A DNA stretch of 64,000 nucleotides from Planctomycetota bacterium. GTDB lineage: Bacteria > Planctomycetota > Planctomycetia > Pirellulales > Lacipirellulaceae. Shown here piece after piece: positions 62,443 to 64,000 of the stretch. The notes under the pieces were generated by a model. That model saw nothing but the letters and a program-made list of their open reading frames with translations. It was not told where the DNA came from and did not search any database. Both the position numbers and the translations under genes were made by a program. Each line of letters begins with the position of its first letter. Positions within the stretch are counted from its first letter, which is position 1. The stretch spans positions 1 through 64,000 of the forward strand of contig JABDGM010000010.1 in the NCBI GenBank assembly GCA_013286045.1, given 5' to 3'.

Positions 62443-63957
62443 TCAGCCTTCGACGTCAATCGGCAGCGAAGCGTCTACTTCACCCGCACCCGGTCCGACG
62501 TACGTAACACGCATCGATCGCAGCATCTCGCGGAACGCCTCTCCCGCCCACCAAGCGGCCACGAGCAGCGAGATACATGCGGTGATGAACTGAAGGCTCC
62601 GCCAATTCCCAGCGTCTAGCATCAACCACAAGCTGGTCATGCCAGCCAATGTCGAAACAATCACCTTCGTTTTCGTATCGCGGCGATGCTTTTTTAATTG
62701 ATGAACGTTGATATCGCGCCGCGCGGTCGCATTCGCGAGCGCTCGCAGTGCCCCCAAATCCGTCGCCGGTGCGGTCACAGCGCGGCGGACGAACGCGTCC
62801 CAATTCACCGCAACGTCGGCGTGTTCTTCTTTGGCATCGACAACTTCATCGCTAGAGATTGCCACCCCATTCTGATCGACCTCGTCCGGCGTAGGTGAGT
62901 CCGTTGATGCTGCACAACTTTCTTCCTTCGATGGCGACACAACAGGCGCCCCCTGAGACGCCGCAACGACCGGGTTATCTCCCCGCACGCGCTTCATCAG
63001 CTTCGCCATGTACTGCTCGATCGATTCTTCATCGTCGCCGCCAGTCGTTGGCTTCGGCGCCGGCCCCGTCAACGCGCGGGCGGGCAACAGCGTGGGCTTT
63101 ACCGGTTCAGGCACAAATGGCTCAACCTTACCCGCCGAAGCTGAATCTGCTTCTTCTGCAAACAAGTGCGAATACCGCTCAATGAACGAGGCGGGCTGCG
63201 CCGCAGCGACTGGAGCTTCAATATCACGAACCGATTCTGGGCTTGCGTCGACGGCCGGCGTTTTTTTGCTCACCGCCCACGGATTGCCTTCCTCCGCGGG
63301 AAGGAAAGGATTCTCCGTCTCGGGCTCTGCAGTATTGCTACCCGCGGATTCGCCAAAAGTTCCGCCACCCCAAATCGCCGCCACATCTGTCGCCGCCTCT
63401 GCTTCGCGCGGTTTCGCTGGTTCCTCAAAGCCTGCTTGCCCCGATAGCGCGCCTTGTTTCCAAATTGAAAACTCGGCAAAGGGCGAGAGATCGTCTTGGC
63501 CTTCGTCCGCGGCGCTCGAATTTTCGCCGACGGTTACAGCGTCCTCCCGGCCCGATGGCATCGCCGGTGCCGTCCAGTCGGTTTTCCGCTCGGTCGGCAT
63601 ATCCCAAGGATCGTCCGATTCAGACGCAACCTCCGCGATGTCTTCGACCGGCGCGTCCACGAGTTCGTGATCCGACCGCGCGGACGCCTCCGTACGATCA
63701 ACGTCCTGCTCAATTGGCAAATCCCAAGGCTCAGCTGCGTCTGCACTGACCACCGCCGGCCGGCTCTCTTCGAACACGCTCGGCAACGAAGCCGTCTCCG
63801 CCAGTTGCTCTTCCTCACGGACCTCACCGCCCAACGAGATGACATCCTGCTCAACTGCAATGGAAGCCACGGCGTCGACCGACAACGGCGCACATGCTTC
63901 GCTCGTCACCACACGATTCTCAGCGGCAAACTGCGACTCGTATGGCATGTCAACCAA
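62443..63957 (-). CDS. Acidic membrane protein, possibly partial at the right edge
   Basis: A 504-residue frame. The N-terminal 400 residues are acidic and low-complexity, with recurring PWDLP/PWDMP-type motifs (AEPWDLPIEQDVD, DDPWDMPTERKTD). The C-terminal part (about 405-470) contains a basic helix and two transmembrane helices (VSTLAGMTSLWLMLDAG and FITACISLLVAAWWAG). The frame is open to the window edge without a stop, so the true start may lie beyond position 64000; the chosen start is TTG at 63957 and the first ATG lies three codons in. Function unknown. Confidence 0.65.
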   Translation of the reverse strand: MVDMPYESQFAAENRVVTSEACAPLSVDAVASIAVEQDVISLGGEVREEEQLAETASLPSVFEESRPAVVSADAAEPWDLPIEQDVDRTEASARSDHELVDAPVEDIAEVASESDDPWDMPTERKTDWTAPAMPSGREDAVTVGENSSAADEGQDDLSPFAEFSIWKQGALSGQAGFEEPAKPREAEAATDVAAIWGGGTFGESAGSNTAEPETENPFLPAEEGNPWAVSKKTPAVDASPESVRDIEAPVAAAQPASFIERYSHLFAEEADSASAGKVEPFVPEPVKPTLLPARALTGPAPKPTTGGDDEESIEQYMAKLMKRVRGDNPVVAASQGAPVVSPSKEESCAASTDSPTPDEVDQNGVAISSDEVVDAKEEHADVAVNWDAFVRRAVTAPATDLGALRALANATARRDINVHQLKKHRRDTKTKVIVSTLAGMTSLWLMLDAGNWRSLQFITACISLLVAAWWAGEAFREMLRSMRVTYVGPGAGEVDASLPIDVEG

Positions 63958-64000
63958 AAGCGATGTCTCGCGCGGTTCAACATCGTGCGCGAAAACAAGC

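Overview
The window looks like chromosomal DNA of a planctomycete, probably of the Pirellulales type. The basis is the gene repertoire: a caa3/aa3 oxidase operon led by a Rieske/cytochrome b pair with a very large multihaem cytochrome, several secreted proteins and lipoproteins of families I associate with Planctomycetes, archaeal-type phosphoglycerate mutase, and an integrase of the planctomycete type. No rRNA, CRISPR array or intact insertion sequence was seen. All family assignments come from reading motifs, not from searches.

Region 1 (about 1-18.5 kb) is accessory DNA. Its left part (1-7.5 kb) is a graveyard of broken genes and small lipoproteins: a truncated short-chain dehydrogenase, a HEAT-repeat membrane protein, the decayed 3' end of a prokaryotic Argonaute gene (one frameshift plus one nonsense codon), two paralogous lipoproteins, and a DNA-methyltransferase remnant. 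Its right part (7.5-18.4 kb) is an integrated element, almost entirely on the minus strand. It ends at a tyrosine-recombinase gene beside tRNA-Arg(TCT) and holds a primase-polymerase, a DUF3987 protein, two small helix-turn-helix proteins, a DUF3820-like protein and a row of unknown small proteins. Several of these have their own Shine-Dalgarno and their own Rho-independent terminator, three of them built on nearly the same GGCGCGCC hairpin. No capsid, portal or terminase gene is visible, so it resembles a phage satellite or integrative mobilisable element.

Region 2 (18.5-31.7 kb) is core or mixed DNA: tRNA-Arg, a SprT-like metalloprotease, a secreted six-hairpin-type protein, a methyltransferase, phosphoglycerate mutase (apgM), a UPF0173 hydrolase, a DUF6263-like protein, a Rieske ferredoxin, a MazG-like protein, a 751-residue membrane protein with an ABC ATPase, tRNA-Glu(CTC) and a DUF983 protein.

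Region 3 (31.7-52.9 kb) is one minus-strand respiratory operon of about 18 genes. In transcription order it encodes a possible 61-residue lipoprotein, a Rieske protein, b6-type cytochrome b, the cytochrome b C-terminal part, a 1546-residue octahaem cytochrome, two cupredoxin-like proteins, a dihaem lipoprotein cytochrome, CoxB, CoxA, CtaA, CtaB, CoxC, CoxD, an ABC exporter (ATPase and permease), Sco, DUF420/CtaM-like and a small membrane protein. It can account for the path from quinol through a Rieske/b complex and haem c and copper carriers to an aa3-type oxidase, including haem A synthesis and copper insertion. This is the most interesting system in the window.

Region 4 (53-64 kb) has purD, an internally duplicated membrane protein, a large FtsX-like permease, a 7-deazaguanine (queuosine) cluster queE-queC-queF, a sugar isomerase-like protein, and an acidic membrane protein that may run off the right edge. 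Two members of a palindromic dispersed repeat lie at 42.7 and 60.0 kb.
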